From assembly GCF_900169275.1 (NCBI RefSeq), contig NZ_FXZC01000002.1:558001-622000 (forward strand): DNA of 64,000 nucleotides, in the 5' to 3' direction. The notes beneath the pieces were generated by a model that was not told the DNA's origin, made no database searches, and worked only from the letters and a program-made list of their open reading frames with translations. Shown piece by piece: positions 62,362 to 64,000 of this stretch. The DNA comes from Brevibacterium casei CIP 102111 (GTDB taxonomy: Bacteria > Actinomycetota > Actinomycetes > Actinomycetales > Brevibacteriaceae). Each line of letters starts with the position of its first letter. Position 1 is the stretch's first letter. The position numbers were made by a program, and so were the translations under genes.

Positions 62362-63648
62362 CTACGCCACGGTGCGAAGGTCGTCCGGTCCCCCGCGGTC
62401 GACGCTGTAGCGGCGGAACGCCGGGAAGACCGCAGCGCAGATGAGGACGAGGACGATGACGGCGATGCCGCCTCCCGCCGAGGCGATCGTCGTGTTCGTC
62501 GCCTCTGCCGCGTAGCCGTGGAGGATGTCCGCGATCCGCGGGCCACCGGCGACGACGACGATGAAGACGCCCTGCATCCGTCCGCGCATGTCATCGCTCG
62601 CCGCCTCCTGGAGCATCGTCGAGCGGAACGCCGCGGAGATGATGTCGGCTCCCCCGCCGAGGGCGAGGCCGAAGAGGGCGACGATGAGAGCCGCCGTCCA
62701 GAAGCCGGAAGCGAACTCGAGTGAGAAGCCGAAGATCCCTATCGCCGCACCCCAGACGAGGATCGCGACGATGACCGCGAGGCCTTGGCGTTCGACTTTC
62801 GACACCCACCCGGAGAAGATGCCCGCCAGAGCACTGCCCGCGGCGAGTGCGGCGAAGAGGAGGGAGAAGACGATGCCGCCTTCCGGGGGCCCGCCGAAGG
62901 TCTCGGTCGCGATCTGCGGGAACAGTGCTCGCGGCATCCCGAAGACCATGGCGATGACGTCGACCAGGAGGGAGACCATGACGACGGTGTTCGTCCCCAG
63001 GTAGCGGAAGCCGTCGACGACGCCCTTGAACCCGGAGCGCGTGTCCGGCTGCTTTCCTGGGATGAGCGCGGGCAGTTTCACCACGGCATAGAGGGTGGTG
63101 GCAAGGAAGAGCGCGTCGAGGATGTAGAGCATCTGATACCCGAAGACCGGGATGAGCGCTCCGCCGATGACTGGACCGGCGACCGCTCCCAGGGTCGCGA
63201 CCGTCATGTTGAGCGAATTCGCCGCCGGCAGGAGCGCGAGCGGCACGATCGTCGGCAGCAGCGCCCCTCGCGCCGGCTGGTTGAGACCGAAGAAGGCCTG
63301 TTGGAGTGCGAAGACGCTCAGCAGCAGCCACACATTGTCGATCCGGATGATCGCGAGCACCGCGAGCAGGGCGCTTGTGACGATGAGGCCGGCAGTGGAG
63401 ACGATGAGGAGCTTGCGCCGATCGACGACGTCGGCGAGCGACCCGCCCCAGAGACCGAAGACGATGAGGGGAACGAGACCGAAGACCCCGCTCAGACCCA
63501 CGTACCCGGACGAGCCGGTGATGTGGAAGATCTGGGCGGGGATCGCGACAACGGTCATCTGCGCCCCGAGGACGGTGACGATGTTCGCCAGCCACAGCCG
63601 GCGGTAGTTGTCGTATCTGAGCGGTCTGGTGTCAGCGAACAGCTTCAT
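62362..63648 (-). CDS. MFS transporter, EntS-like exporter family
   Basis: 428 residues with 12 membrane segments. DNYRRLWLANIVTVLGAQMT opens like the EntS/MFS_3 group, GGSLADVVDRRKLLIVSTAG is the MFS loop 2-3 motif, and SDDMRGRMQGVFIVVVAGGP the matching half in the second domain. EntS-like exporters carry siderophores or drugs; no siderophore genes are near, so the substrate is open. It starts 15 bases after clpX, with no clear ribosome site. Confidence 0.88.
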   Translation of the reverse strand: MKLFADTRPLRYDNYRRLWLANIVTVLGAQMTVVAIPAQIFHITGSSGYVGLSGVFGLVPLIVFGLWGGSLADVVDRRKLLIVSTAGLIVTSALLAVLAIIRIDNVWLLLSVFALQQAFFGLNQPARGALLPTIVPLALLPAANSLNMTVATLGAVAGPVIGGALIPVFGYQMLYILDALFLATTLYAVVKLPALIPGKQPDTRSGFKGVVDGFRYLGTNTVVMVSLLVDVIAMVFGMPRALFPQIATETFGGPPEGGIVFSLLFAALAAGSALAGIFSGWVSKVERQGLAVIVAILVWGAAIGIFGFSLEFASGFWTAALIVALFGLALGGGADIISAAFRSTMLQEAASDDMRGRMQGVFIVVVAGGPRIADILHGYAAEATNTTIASAGGGIAVIVLVLICAAVFPAFRRYSVDRGGPDDLRTVA

Positions 63649-63663
63649 CTGCGCGTGACACGC

Positions 63664-64000
63664 TCAGGCAGATTTCTTGCGCGTCCGCGTCTCTTCCCGA
63701 GGAACGAGGGTGGGGGCGACATTGCTCTCGACGACGTCCTTGGTCACGACCACCTCGGCGACGTCCTCACGGGAGGGCACGTCGAACATGATCGGCTGGA
63801 GGACCTCTTCCATGATCGAGCGCAGTCCGCGCGCACCCGTGCCGCGCAGGAGCGCGAGGTCGGCGATCGCCTCGAGGGCCTCGGTCTCGAAGCTGAGCTC
63901 GACGTTGTCGAACTCGAACATCCGCTGATACTGCTTGACCAGGGCGTTCTTCGGCTCGGTGAGGATCGACATGAGTGCTGCGCGGTCGAGGTTGGAGACC
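63664..64000 (-). CDS. clpX: ClpX, C-terminal part (runs off right edge)
   Basis: The last 111 codons of ClpX, open to the window edge: [40 protein letters not shown] and [26 protein letters not shown] is the sensor 2 arginine of the AAA+ unfoldase. The tail [13 protein letters not shown] is typical of actinobacterial ClpX. It unfolds substrates for ClpP. Confidence 0.97.
   Translation of the reverse strand, partial: VSNLDRAALMSILTEPKNALVKQYQRMFEFDNVELSFETEALEAIADLALLRGTGARGLRSIMEEVLQPIMFDVPSREDVAEVVVTKDVVESNVAPTLVPREETRTRKKSA

Overview
The window is a gene-dense, very high-GC chromosomal segment of an actinobacterium. Supporting signs are ATGA/GTGA gene overlaps throughout, a translational T-box leader on ileS, rsfS/nadD/proA/proB/obg/rpmA/rplU in actinobacterial order, a BioQ-type biotin operator, a DtxR/IdeR-type iron box and a large disordered-arm RNase E. 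Overall gene content fits a Brevibacterium-like member of the Micrococcales; this is inference from content, not a database match.

Layout. 1-1.8 kb: the N-terminal part of a universal stress protein, two small ORFs and tRNA-Ala(GGC). 1.8-8.5 kb: DNA alkylation repair (ogt, Ada/AlkA), an ACR3-like permease, a MocR regulator divergent from a YczE-type membrane protein, and a PLP decarboxylase. 8.7-12 kb: a carnitine degradation cluster made of a hybrid XRE-TetR regulator, a beta-keto acid cleavage enzyme and an L-carnitine dehydrogenase fused to a thioesterase; together these should turn L-carnitine into glycine betaine. 12-16.6 kb: the overlapping biotin operon bioB-bioA-bioF-bioD. 16.7-20.9 kb: a looser accessory stretch (YdeI-like, DoxX-like and DUF998-like proteins, an AbiEi/AbiEii toxin-antitoxin pair) bordered by tRNA-Ala(CGC). 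21-26.5 kb: a ferredoxin reductase, an AlkB dioxygenase and the iron uptake operon efeUOB behind an iron box. 26.6-32.6 kb: a six-gene Mrp Na+/H+ antiporter operon with an A/B fusion. 32.7-41.8 kb: a glycosyltransferase, then gpm, rsfS, a disordered membrane-anchored protein, nadD, a 50-residue membrane protein, proA, proB, obg, rpmA and rplU. 42-49.7 kb: chorismate mutase, an Na+:alanine symporter, an SPFH protein, rne, a VKOR-family protein and ndk. 49.8-59.9 kb: DUF4233, folC and ileS (T-box), an SDR, an acyltransferase and valS. 60-64 kb: AIM24 and SRPBCC proteins, a small secreted peptide next to a small membrane protein, an MFS exporter and the C-terminus of clpX.

The less ordinary items are the XRE-TetR hybrid regulator and its carnitine cluster, an RNase E that has lost both zinc-link cysteines, the AbiE pair beside a tRNA, the T-box, BioQ and iron operators, several unlisted-size small proteins (30, 34, 50, 74 and 78 residues), and a set of long palindromes and short repeats. 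No CRISPR array, insertion sequence, integrase or rRNA was seen.
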